Of a stretch of 64,000 bases of DNA, positions 9,334 through 16,305 are shown in pieces. The stretch is from CATOSK01 sp034423195 (lineage in GTDB: Bacteria > Chloroflexota > Dehalococcoidia > Lucifugimonadales > UBA3495), in assembly GCA_034423195.1 (NCBI GenBank), contig DAOUIZ010000043.1, positions 23,000-86,999 on the forward strand. Reading direction: 5' to 3'. The stretch's first letter is position 1. Every line of letters starts with the position of its first letter. A model generated the notes under the pieces. It was not told where the DNA came from, ran no database searches, and saw only the letters and a list, made by a program, of their open reading frames with translations. The position numbers and the translations under genes were made by a program.

Positions 9334-10135
9334 TCTTCACATCCTGACGGCGGTTAGTCGCGAATCCGGGGCAATCGCCCGGCTGGGAATATCCGCCTGG
9401 ACCGGGTAGCTCGTAAGCCAGCGCAGCGGCAAACCCTTCCCCTCCGATATCCCGCAACGCCCATGTCACAGAGGGAAGGTGCGGAAAGCGGAATCTCCCG
9501 GTCACTCCACCCCGGCGGATATTGGGCGGCACCTGGAACCGGGATATGTCGGTTGAAAACCCGGTTCCCAAGGCTTTGATCAGAGCTTCCTTGCACGTCC
9601 ACAGCCGGTAGAACAGCCTGATCCTGGCCTGCCCCGCCAGTTCATTCAACTCGGCTTGCTCATCGGATCCCATCACGGCTTCGATGAGGGAAGCCAGGTC
9701 CCGCCTCGGCGTGATCTCTTCAACATCCACGCCCAAATGTCCCCCTGGAGCGAAGGCAATCAGGCCACACTCGCCACTGTGGCTCACGTTGAAACTGATG
9801 GACGCAGGAGACCCGTCAACCAACGCTAGGGGTTTGCCATAATCGTTTTCTTCAAAAGACAACTGGTGGTTGTGGCATCCTATGGAACTGCAAAGAATAC
9901 TTCGGAGTGCGGCGCGGCAGAGAATAAACCGGCGCCGTGCCCCCGGCACAAACTTTAGGCTGCGGGAACGCTCGACTTTATCGAGCCAAGCCAAGGAGTC
10001 GCTTTCGCGGGCCGGGTGCGGTCTCAGGCATACCCGCACAACCGTGATGTCCCCGGACATGAAGAAGGGACTCCACCAAGATTGATTAGCAGGTGCTAAA
10101 ACGTCAGCGGAGCCTGTATTGGCTACATTCAACAC
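9323..10135 (-). CDS. 4'-phosphopantetheinyl transferase (Sfp/AcpT superfamily)
   Basis: Transfers the phosphopantetheine arm of coenzyme A to a serine of carrier proteins. The three family motifs are present in order: SFNVSHSG, GVDVEEI (Mg2+-binding acidic residues) and FYRLWTCKEALIKALGTG. Length (270, or 245 residues from the internal Met 26 at 10060) matches Sfp-type enzymes. Both the GTG at 10135 and the ATG at 10060 have plausible ribosome sites; the longer form is given. An acyl carrier protein gene lies 54 bases upstream and an alpha/beta hydrolase overlaps downstream, so this enzyme probably activates that carrier. Confidence 0.85.
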   Translation of the reverse strand: MLNVANTGSADVLAPANQSWWSPFFMSGDITVVRVCLRPHPARESDSLAWLDKVERSRSLKFVPGARRRFILCRAALRSILCSSIGCHNHQLSFEENDYGKPLALVDGSPASISFNVSHSGECGLIAFAPGGHLGVDVEEITPRRDLASLIEAVMGSDEQAELNELAGQARIRLFYRLWTCKEALIKALGTGFSTDISRFQVPPNIRRGGVTGRFRFPHLPSVTWALRDIGGEGFAAALAYELPGPGGYSQPGDCPGFATNRRQDVKIDR

Positions 10136-10189
10136 GCTGCGTCCCTGGGAGTCCCTGTCCAGTTTTATTGAAGAAACGGTTTGCCGAGC

Positions 10190-10426
10190 CTAGCCTTCCA
10201 GGGCGGCTATCAACTCGCCCACCGTGTTGTACTTGGCGCAATCTTCCGGGCTGAATGACCTGCCAAATTCATCGGCCACCAGCTTGACGAATGCCACGAA
10301 GTCAACCGATGAGATACCGGAATCCTTCAAGCTCGATTCAAGATGGAGCGGGTCGCCCGCCGACCTGCCCTCTATTTCCAGGTTATCGTCCACCAGTTTT
10401 CTGAGACGTTCCTCAGCTGAAGCCAT
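10190..10426 (-). CDS. acyl carrier protein
   Basis: 78 residues from the ATG at 10426, which has a strong GGAGGA site about 8 bases upstream. The carrier helix-2 motif is DSGISSVDFVAFVKLV, where the serine before VDF (S40) is the expected phosphopantetheine attachment site. The acidic small helical protein with the ending YNTVGELIAALEG is typical of ACP/PCP carriers. No ketosynthase or adenylation gene is nearby. The next two genes on the strand are an Sfp-type transferase and an alpha/beta hydrolase, so the carrier belongs to a small dedicated pathway rather than a megasynthase here. Confidence 0.85.
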   Translation of the reverse strand: MASAEERLRKLVDDNLEIEGRSAGDPLHLESSLKDSGISSVDFVAFVKLVADEFGRSFSPEDCAKYNTVGELIAALEG

Positions 10427-10462
10427 TGAAAGGTCCTCCAAAAGGATGTGATTTCTTCCGTC

Positions 10463-10487
10463 GTCAGTCTTCCGGCGGAAGACTGAC
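10463..10487 (-). terminator. 11-bp perfect hairpin between permease and ACP genes
   Basis: Arms 10463-10473 and 10477-10487 are perfectly complementary around a 3-base loop. On the minus strand it lies downstream of the permease gene (stop at 10645) and 36 bases before the ACP start. There is no T-tract, so it may be an intercistronic stabilising hairpin rather than a terminator. Confidence 0.45.
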
Positions 10488-10644
10488 AAGAGCGTAACAA
10501 GAGGAGGGTAGCAGGTCAACCCGGATTGAATTGCACCGCTCCATGCTGCCCGGGTCAACCCCGATGCGGTTCACCGCCTATCGTCGGGAACGGGTTATGC
10601 TATCGCTTCCTGCAAACTGCCCTCCCGCAAACAGTCGTTCCGGT

Positions 10645-12372
10645 TTACTGGGAGCCTTTGACCTGCACGGTGACGATGTCCAGGCCGTAGTATTTCTGGT
10701 GTTGCACCGACGAGGCATAATGCCGCAAGAGGCGCAGCGATACCTCGCCTTCCTCCAGTCCCTCGGTCTCTTCACTGAGATGGGCCAACCGCTGTTCCAG
10801 GTTCTGTTCGTCGAAGACGGCAATGAACTCCAACTCCATTACCCCGGCGCCGGGCCGGGCAGTCACCCTCAGCCGTGGAGGATCATCGCCGGCTTCTTCG
10901 TCACTTCTCTCTACCAGGCTCATCAGCGTTTCCTCGGACGCCGCGAGCAGACGGCCAGTGGACGATTCATTCCAACCGAGCCGTCGGGCCTGTTCCCCAA
11001 TGAACTTGTGGATGTCGGGGAGGGCCGATGTGTCCAGCCTGGCCTGGAGACGTTCTCCCCTCCGAGGGTTGGTCAGGTCGAGGAACAGGGTCATCAGGAT
11101 CGCGGCCAGGGCTCCGACCAGCATTCCGTTGTCCAGCAATCCCCCCCAGGGACCGCCAAGCAGGTCCGCGAAGACCGTTTGTTGCTCGAGCCCGGCGCCT
11201 AGCGAGAATGAAATCCCCACGATGATCACCTTCTGAGAATCGAGCCCCGCCTGGACCACGGTACGGATACCCTCCACGAAGAGGAGGCCGATGGCCACCA
11301 GCAGGTAGGCGCCCATGACCGGAGACGGAATCGTGAGCAGGACCGCCGGCAGCTTGGGGAACAGCGCCAGCAACACCAACGAACCCCCGATCACGTATCC
11401 CACGTTGCGGGAAGCAACCCCGGTCAGGTTGACGAGGGAGACACTGGTGGAGGAATAGACGGTGGTGGGAGGCGTGCCCGCGATTCCAGATGCGACAATG
11501 CCCAGCCAGTTTGTGTTGAGAGAACTCTGGACACGGCGGAAATCGGTTGCGCGGGGCCCCCGCCGCGATGCTTGCTGGATCGCAACGTTGTCGCCGATGT
11601 TCTTGATTCCCCCCACCAGGGTTACCACGACGAACACCGGCAGAAGCGCCCAGAAGTCGCCCCCCGGGGCCAGGTTGAACCCGGGGAAGCCGCCCACGGA
11701 AATTCCGGCCCAGGCCGCGTCCGTCACCGGCGTGACGTCGTAGGTCCCGAACAGGACGGCCGCCAGGCAGCCCGCTCCTATCCCAATGATGGGCGACCAG
11801 AGCCGCAGGGCGCCGGTTGCGCGCAACGCAAGTCCAACCACGACGGCCAGCGTTATCGCCGCTATGGCCGGTCCCGCAGCCGCCGGAGCCGCCTCCGGCA
11901 ATTCCTTGACCCGGTCCAGGGCGATGGGCAGGACCGCGGCCGCAATCAGCATCAGGACCACCCCCGAAACCGCCGGCGTGATGATCCGCCGCAAAAAGGG
12001 CAGCCATACGGCCAGGGCGAGGTATGAGAGAGACGAGACGACGATCAGGCTCGCCAGCAGTTCCGGTCCTCCCGCGGTCAGGGCCAGGACCGAGATGGGC
12101 ACGAAATTGGGCGTGGTGCCCATGATGAGCACGTATCCGGCCCCGAACCGCCACAATTTGCTGGCCTGCAGGGCGGTGAGGACACCGGCGATGATGAGGG
12201 CGGCGAAAACCGCCCACGAGATGTAGGCCTGGTCCTGTCCGCCCGCTCGGGCCGTGATCACCACGATCAGGACCAGCGGCGCGATGGCGAAGACCATGCC
12301 CTGGAGGCCAACCCCCAGGGAAACCCAGTAGGGGCAAGCATCATCGGCCTCGTAGCGAAGATTTTCATTCAT
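10645..12372 (-). CDS. uracil/xanthine permease (NCS2) fused to RsbW-like ATPase-fold domain
   Basis: 575 residues. Residues ~15-430 form a 12-14-helix NCS2/nucleobase-cation symporter with typical segments (YVLIMGTTPNFVPI, RRIITPAVSGVVLMLIAAA, GTPPTTVYSSTS). Residues ~440-575 are soluble: FIGEQARRLGWNESSTGRLLAASEETLMSLVE resembles the N-box helix of RsbW/anti-sigma-type HATPase domains, followed by a beta-rich half (LRVTARPGAGVMELEFIAVFD). The usual N-box asparagine is not obvious, so ATP binding may be lost. Nucleobase uptake coupled to an intracellular regulatory domain is inferred. The gene is monocistronic or leads the ACP group. Confidence 0.8.
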   Translation of the reverse strand: MNENLRYEADDACPYWVSLGVGLQGMVFAIAPLVLIVVITARAGGQDQAYISWAVFAALIIAGVLTALQASKLWRFGAGYVLIMGTTPNFVPISVLALTAGGPELLASLIVVSSLSYLALAVWLPFLRRIITPAVSGVVLMLIAAAVLPIALDRVKELPEAAPAAAGPAIAAITLAVVVGLALRATGALRLWSPIIGIGAGCLAAVLFGTYDVTPVTDAAWAGISVGGFPGFNLAPGGDFWALLPVFVVVTLVGGIKNIGDNVAIQQASRRGPRATDFRRVQSSLNTNWLGIVASGIAGTPPTTVYSSTSVSLVNLTGVASRNVGYVIGGSLVLLALFPKLPAVLLTIPSPVMGAYLLVAIGLLFVEGIRTVVQAGLDSQKVIIVGISFSLGAGLEQQTVFADLLGGPWGGLLDNGMLVGALAAILMTLFLDLTNPRRGERLQARLDTSALPDIHKFIGEQARRLGWNESSTGRLLAASEETLMSLVERSDEEAGDDPPRLRVTARPGAGVMELEFIAVFDEQNLEQRLAHLSEETEGLEEGEVSLRLLRHYASSVQHQKYYGLDIVTVQVKGSQ

Positions 12373-12775
12373 GGTAGAACGCTGGAAGGGTCCCCGAACC
12401 GGACTTCATTTCCCTGGATTTCGTCCCGCAATTCTACACTGTGCGGAAACGAAACTGGGGAACAATCCAGTCCTTGGGGTTCCTGATCGATTCCTTGGCT
12501 GGAAGACCGCACAGCCGGCATCCGGTACGCCCCCCGGCTCACTGGAGCACAGGCGATTGCAAAATGCGGTATCCGAAGGGGAAATCAGGGGGGAATGGCG
12601 TTTGGAGAACCCGAACGGGTCGTTCCGGCGGGGAATCCCTTAGACTAACTGCCAGAGACCGCCTGCCAGCCGGTTATGCCTTGCTCGCCCGGCATGATAG
12701 TACGGCTGGAGAAGGGGGGCGGACGTAAGATAAGGCTGCCCCGTGGAGGTTGAGGACGGGCAGATGCCAAGGACT
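12373..12775. other. intergenic region without recognised features
   Basis: About 400 bases between the divergent permease start and the zinc-ribbon gene terminator. Short frames have no ribosome site or family resemblance. It must carry the permease promoter, but no convincing -35/-10 pair was identified. Confidence 0.45.
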
Positions 12776-12808
12776 CCCGGGGACAGGCACGAGACGGCTG
12801 TCCCCGGG
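12776..12808 (-). terminator. 11-bp hairpin after zinc-ribbon gene
   Basis: Arms 12776-12786 and 12798-12808 are perfectly complementary (a GC-rich CCCGGGGACAG pair) around an 11-base loop. It starts 25 bases beyond the stop of the minus-strand zinc-ribbon gene. The T-tract is weak. Confidence 0.6.
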
Positions 12809-12833
12809 CTATATGTTCGTGAAAGAGGGGCGT

Positions 12834-13136
12834 TTAGAAACTGCTGTTACGGGCGTTGCTGAAGCAATCGCTGCAGTAAACCGGCCGGTCGCCGCGGGGG
12901 CGGAAAGGGACCATGGCATCCACGCCGCATTGGGCGCAGACGATGGGGTGCATTTCCCGGGGGGCACCCTCGTACCCGCCCGCGCGCTGTTCGGCGCGGC
13001 GTCCCGAGCGGCAGGACTGGCACCGCTTGGGGTCGTTGACAAATCCGCGGGAGGCAAAGAACTCCTGCTCTCCCACGGAGAAGATAAACTCTGCCCCGCA
13101 GTCCACGCATACCAGAGTTCGATCGGATAATGCCAC
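12834..13136 (-). CDS. zinc-ribbon domain protein (zf-trcl-type)
   Basis: 100 residues with two treble-clef/ribbon units. The first has CVDCGAEFIFS (CxxC) with a second pair CQSCRSGR; the second has CAQCG and CSDC. Such small double zinc ribbons are widespread in Chloroflexi and are of unknown function, possibly nucleic-acid or ribosome binding. The GTG start at 13136 is supported by a perfect AGGAGG seven bases upstream, suggesting strong expression. The gene is monocistronic with its own hairpin downstream. Confidence 0.8.
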   Translation of the reverse strand: MALSDRTLVCVDCGAEFIFSVGEQEFFASRGFVNDPKRCQSCRSGRRAEQRAGGYEGAPREMHPIVCAQCGVDAMVPFRPRGDRPVYCSDCFSNARNSSF

Positions 13137-13547
13137 TGCCTGACCTCCTTGGTCTCGGTGAAATTACGGCTCAGCAGGCGGACCACCACCGGGAGAGAAA
13201 CCCTGGATTGGATACGAGGGCGAATCTCTTGAAACCTAGCTATGCCGAGTTCACTATATACTGCCCCTCAAACAATTGCAACGTCCGGGTCATCAGCCAA
13301 ATACCATAGTGGTTTCGTAAAGAGAAACCTTAGTTACAACGAAAACCGTATACGAGAGAATTGCATTGGCATAATGTGAAATTGATGACTGGCCGAAAGC
13401 CGGACAACCACGGGAATCCCGCAGCAGTCCGGCCCGGAAACGCCGGGTTGCCGTGAGGCTCCGCCGTGACAGGCTGGAAGTAACGGGCCGCAGTTTCAGC
13501 GCCGGACCAAACCGGACGGAATCTTGGCCTGGTGCGGCTGACCTTCG
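13137..13547. other. AT-rich intergenic region with small hairpins
   Basis: The segment 13230-13390 is far more AT-rich than its surroundings and holds a short hairpin (GGTTTC 13311-13316 with GAAACC 13324-13329). No coding frame with a ribosome site is seen. It includes the promoter region of the zinc-ribbon gene and the 3' end of the CMD gene. A small RNA is possible but unproven. Confidence 0.4.
13399..13433 (-). terminator. two-tier hairpin downstream of the CMD-like gene
   Basis: Outer arms 13399-13405 and 13427-13433 (GCCGGAC/GTCCGGC) enclose symmetric 5-base internal loops and an inner CGGG/CCCG pair (13411-13414, 13418-13421) with a 3-base loop. It lies about 115 bases beyond the stop of the minus-strand CMD gene. 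It has no T-tract. Confidence 0.35.
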
Positions 13548-14102
13548 CTAAACGGGAAGGGGCTTTTCCCCGGAGTCATGGGGCAGATCGAGCTCAACGG
13601 CGTTGGCGTTGAAGGCAAGCATGGTGTAGAAGCCGTAGAGGGTGGAGAGTTCCACCAGTCCCTGGGCGCCCAGCAGTTCGTGGACCGCGGCGAAGGTCTC
13701 GGGAGATACGCGGCGGGACTGGAAGAGCTCCATCCCGAAGTTGTACACCGCCCTCTCGTCGGCGGCCATATCGGGAAGGGCCCCGCCGTCGCGGATAGCA
13801 TCCACCAGGGCGTCGGGCAACCCGGCATCCCGACCCAGGGCGGCGTGGGCGTGCCAGATGTAGGGGCAGTCCCAAGCGCGGGCGGTGGTGATCATGGCCA
13901 ATTCCCGCAGCTTCCGGGGAACGGTGGACTCGTTGCGAACATAGCCGAACAGGGGGATGGCGCGGCGGGACATTTCCGGGCTGTACTTGAGCACCGACAT
14001 GGGACCGGTCCCGACGCCGCCGGGCCCCGAGGATACCTCATCGAAGACAGCCCTAAGTTCCTCGGGCACCGATTCGCGGGTCACCAACGGTATTCGGGCC
14101 AT
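13548..14102 (-). CDS. carboxymuconolactone decarboxylase/AhpD-like protein
   Basis: 184 residues from the ATG at 14102; the longer GTG-type extension to 14132 has no ribosome site. The all-helical AhpD/CMD fold is indicated by RKLRELAMITTARAWDCPYIWHAHAALG. The usual CxxC redox pair is reduced to a single cysteine (DCPYIWH), so a classical disulfide peroxidase role is doubtful; non-redox CMD-like proteins share this pattern. Sixty-four bases separate it from the upstream aldolase gene, so the two are likely cotranscribed and may act on aromatic or dicarboxylic degradation intermediates (inference). Confidence 0.8.
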   Translation of the reverse strand: MARIPLVTRESVPEELRAVFDEVSSGPGGVGTGPMSVLKYSPEMSRRAIPLFGYVRNESTVPRKLRELAMITTARAWDCPYIWHAHAALGRDAGLPDALVDAIRDGGALPDMAADERAVYNFGMELFQSRRVSPETFAAVHELLGAQGLVELSTLYGFYTMLAFNANAVELDLPHDSGEKPLPV

Positions 14103-14166
14103 GGACAGATACCCCCGGTTGTTTATTCGCAATGCCGAAGCAGGCGGATGGCGAAAGGGAGCCTGG

Positions 14167-14949
14167 CTAGAGTCCAGCCGCGGCTGCTGACTCGCGCATG
14201 GTCTTCAGGTAGGGAACGCTGGAGGCCTGGAGCAGAGTTCCAACGTTGGAGTGGAAGTATTGCACTCCCAGGTCGAGGAACTTGGGGACCAGGTTGTCGG
14301 GGCAGCTCACCCCGGCGATGCGTCCAGCGTCGCGGATGATCTTGACGCCCTTTTCCATCTGTTCCTGGACTTCGGGATGGGTCTGCTGACCCGGGTAGCC
14401 CATGGACTGGGAAAGGTCGCCCGAGCCGATGAAGTAGACGTCCACGCCGTCCACGGTGACCAGTTCTCCCAGGTTGTCGATGGCCTCAACCTCCTCCAGC
14501 ATCAGGCACACGAGGGTGTTTTCGTTGGCCTCATTCACGTAGTCCTGGGTGGACCCGGAGAAGCCGTAGTCGGCGGGGCGGCTGCGGCTGAAGATGCCCC
14601 GGTGCCCCAGGGGATAGTACTTGACCGCGTCCACGGAGGCCCGCGCCTCGCCGGCGGTGTTGACGTGCGGGACCTGCACTCCCCAGGCGCCCCGGTCCAG
14701 GAAGGGAGCAATAATCTCGGGACGGTTGCCCACGGGCCGGACAATGGGAGCGATTCCCGTGAGGTCAGCGGCGCGGACCAGGTCCTCGACGTTGTCAACG
14801 GTGATGTTGCCGTGCTCGTTGTCCAGCAGGACCCAGTCAAAGCCCAGTTGCCCGAGCATTTCCACCACCGGCGAGGAGGGGAAAGTGATCATCACTCCAA
14901 AGACCGCTTTGCCCGCGTTCAACTTTTGCTTCAGGGTGTTTTCGCGCAT
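14167..14949 (-). CDS. HpcH/HpaI-family class II aldolase
   Basis: 260 residues, the standard length for 2-keto-3-deoxy acid aldolases such as HpaI/GarL, which split 4-hydroxy-2-oxo acids to pyruvate and an aldehyde. The family features are the LLDNEHGN segment (H46 as the general base), R71 in PIVRPVG for the carboxylate, the metal-binding glutamate region LMLEEVEA, and FIGSGDLSQSMG with the second metal acid. The start ATG lies just before a short leader. The CMD-like gene follows in the same direction. The exact substrate cannot be read. Confidence 0.85.
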   Translation of the reverse strand: MRENTLKQKLNAGKAVFGVMITFPSSPVVEMLGQLGFDWVLLDNEHGNITVDNVEDLVRAADLTGIAPIVRPVGNRPEIIAPFLDRGAWGVQVPHVNTAGEARASVDAVKYYPLGHRGIFSRSRPADYGFSGSTQDYVNEANENTLVCLMLEEVEAIDNLGELVTVDGVDVYFIGSGDLSQSMGYPGQQTHPEVQEQMEKGVKIIRDAGRIAGVSCPDNLVPKFLDLGVQYFHSNVGTLLQASSVPYLKTMRESAAAAGL

Positions 14950-15035
14950 GACGCCTCCTCAGTAAAGCTGGGGTAGAGCTGGATGAATCTGGCTCATTCG
15001 GGGACACTGCCTCCGATGACGGGCGCCGGACCGGG

Positions 15036-15527
15036 TCAACTGGCCGCTGCCAGAACGGCGCGGCGCAGCACGAGGCCCATAGCGACGCCGGCGACCGCTC
15101 CGATGAACGCCACCGTCGCCCCGGACATCAGCCCAAGGGGTACGGACGTTATGGCTTGTCCGTCGACGCTGGCCATTTGCAGGAAAGCCAGGTTGGAACC
15201 GATCAACAGGGCCAGTATGACCCCGACGCCGCTTCCCATTATGAGGCCCTTGTGCCTGGAGAAGACGCTGCGGGGATCGGGCACATTGGCTATCGACTCG
15301 CCGATGATGGTGCAGACGGCGCTGATAAGCAGCCCGATGACGGCCCATCCCACCGCTTCGCCCAAGAGGTCCTGGGGAGGGTGGCGGGGATTGGGAGCGG
15401 TTTCCAGAATCAGGAGCCCGGCATTGGCCGCCAGCGGAACCGCGGCAATGCAGGCTCCAACAATGACAATCCAAAGGATGCTCTTGTTAAGCTTGTTCAA
15501 GCTGATAGCGGACTTCTTGGAATTCAT
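15036..15527 (-). CDS. small integral membrane protein, unknown function
   Basis: 163 residues from the ATG at 15527, chosen because the upstream 26 codons have no hydrophobic or conserved content. Four hydrophobic helices (around ILWIVIVGACIAAVPLAA, AVGWAVIGLLISAVCTII, LIMGSGVGVILALLIGS and SGATVAFIGAVAGVAMGLV) give a four-TM topology with a positively charged N-terminus. No family was recognised. It is divergent from the ABC cassette at 16306. Confidence 0.55.
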   Translation of the reverse strand: MNSKKSAISLNKLNKSILWIVIVGACIAAVPLAANAGLLILETAPNPRHPPQDLLGEAVGWAVIGLLISAVCTIIGESIANVPDPRSVFSRHKGLIMGSGVGVILALLIGSNLAFLQMASVDGQAITSVPLGLMSGATVAFIGAVAGVAMGLVLRRAVLAAAS

Positions 15528-16120
15528 CGCTTTCCGAGTTGTGGGGCATACCCTGTTGATAAGTTGTGAGCGGGATTCGTCCCCTGTTAATTTAGAGACA
15601 GGCACATTTTAGAAAAGGGCGATTTAGGGGTCAACTACGGGAACCGGGGAAGCAATTGATAGAAATTGCGACAAACTGCGACATTTCGTGACATTTGTGC
15701 TCGCGGGCAAGGCAGGAATTGTCCGGGATTGCCGTCTCCTGGTCCGGGTTTGCCGCTGGATTTCATGTCTTAGCCCGATTTTGTCGCATACTCCGTCACA
15801 TACCCTGGAAGAGGCAGGACTCTGGGAAATTACGAATCACCCGTCCAGGCCTCATAAAGCGAGGGCCACGGATTGTTCGTAACGCCCGCCTCATTCGGGC
15901 CCTGTTCAGGCAACTTGTCCAGGGGCCTTGTCCGGCGGGGCCCGGGCGCATGGCACGGGCGGCAGCCCGGTAGTTCCCGCATACCTACAATACCAGAAGA
16001 GGGAGGGATTACGTCAACGCCACACTGTCAGGGACAAGCCAGGAAAACCACTTCGGACAGCGCGAAGGCCGGGGGACGGGAGAAAGGGGTCATGCAAGTA
16101 TCTCCGGGCGGCCAAAAATG
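15528..16120. other. long intergenic region upstream of the ABC cassette
   Basis: About 600 non-coding bases between divergent genes. It contains the 10-bp-period repeats at 15667-15696 and a reverse-oriented copy of the TGCGACA word at 15782-15788 (reads TGTCGCA on the plus strand). No supported frame or known riboswitch fold was recognised. Confidence 0.45.
15667..15696 (+). repeat. three 10-bp direct repeats (operator-like)
   Basis: Three abutting decamers, 15667-15676, 15677-15686 and 15687-15696, follow the pattern [T/C]G[C/T]GACA plus three weak bases. A spacing of exactly one helical turn fits a cooperatively bound regulator site between two divergent genes. Confidence 0.5.
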
Positions 16121-16149
16121 TTGACAACCGAATAGTTAGTATGTATATT
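16121..16149 (+). promoter_or_regulatory. sigma70-type promoter of the ABC uptake cassette
   Basis: A perfect TTGACA (16121-16126) is followed after 17 bases by TATATT (16144-16149) in a locally AT-rich stretch, about 157 bases upstream of the substrate-binding-protein ATG. The leader of roughly 150 bases before the gene may hold regulation. Confidence 0.75.
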
Positions 16150-16305
16150 CTCGGACGATTGCTGGCAGGGAGGCCCCACAAAATCTAAATTTATGCTTCC
16201 CTGTGGGTATTTGGCAGCTGCGGTTAGCAAAGTGAGACCAGTTCCGGGGTCACCGAGTAACGCGAGCCACACAGTAATCTCGACATTACTCTAGGAGGAC
16301 ACGGA

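Noticed and set aside
12373..12643. Small plus-strand frame of 90 codons
   Set aside because: No ribosome site, no conserved motif, and it begins at the divergent permease start.
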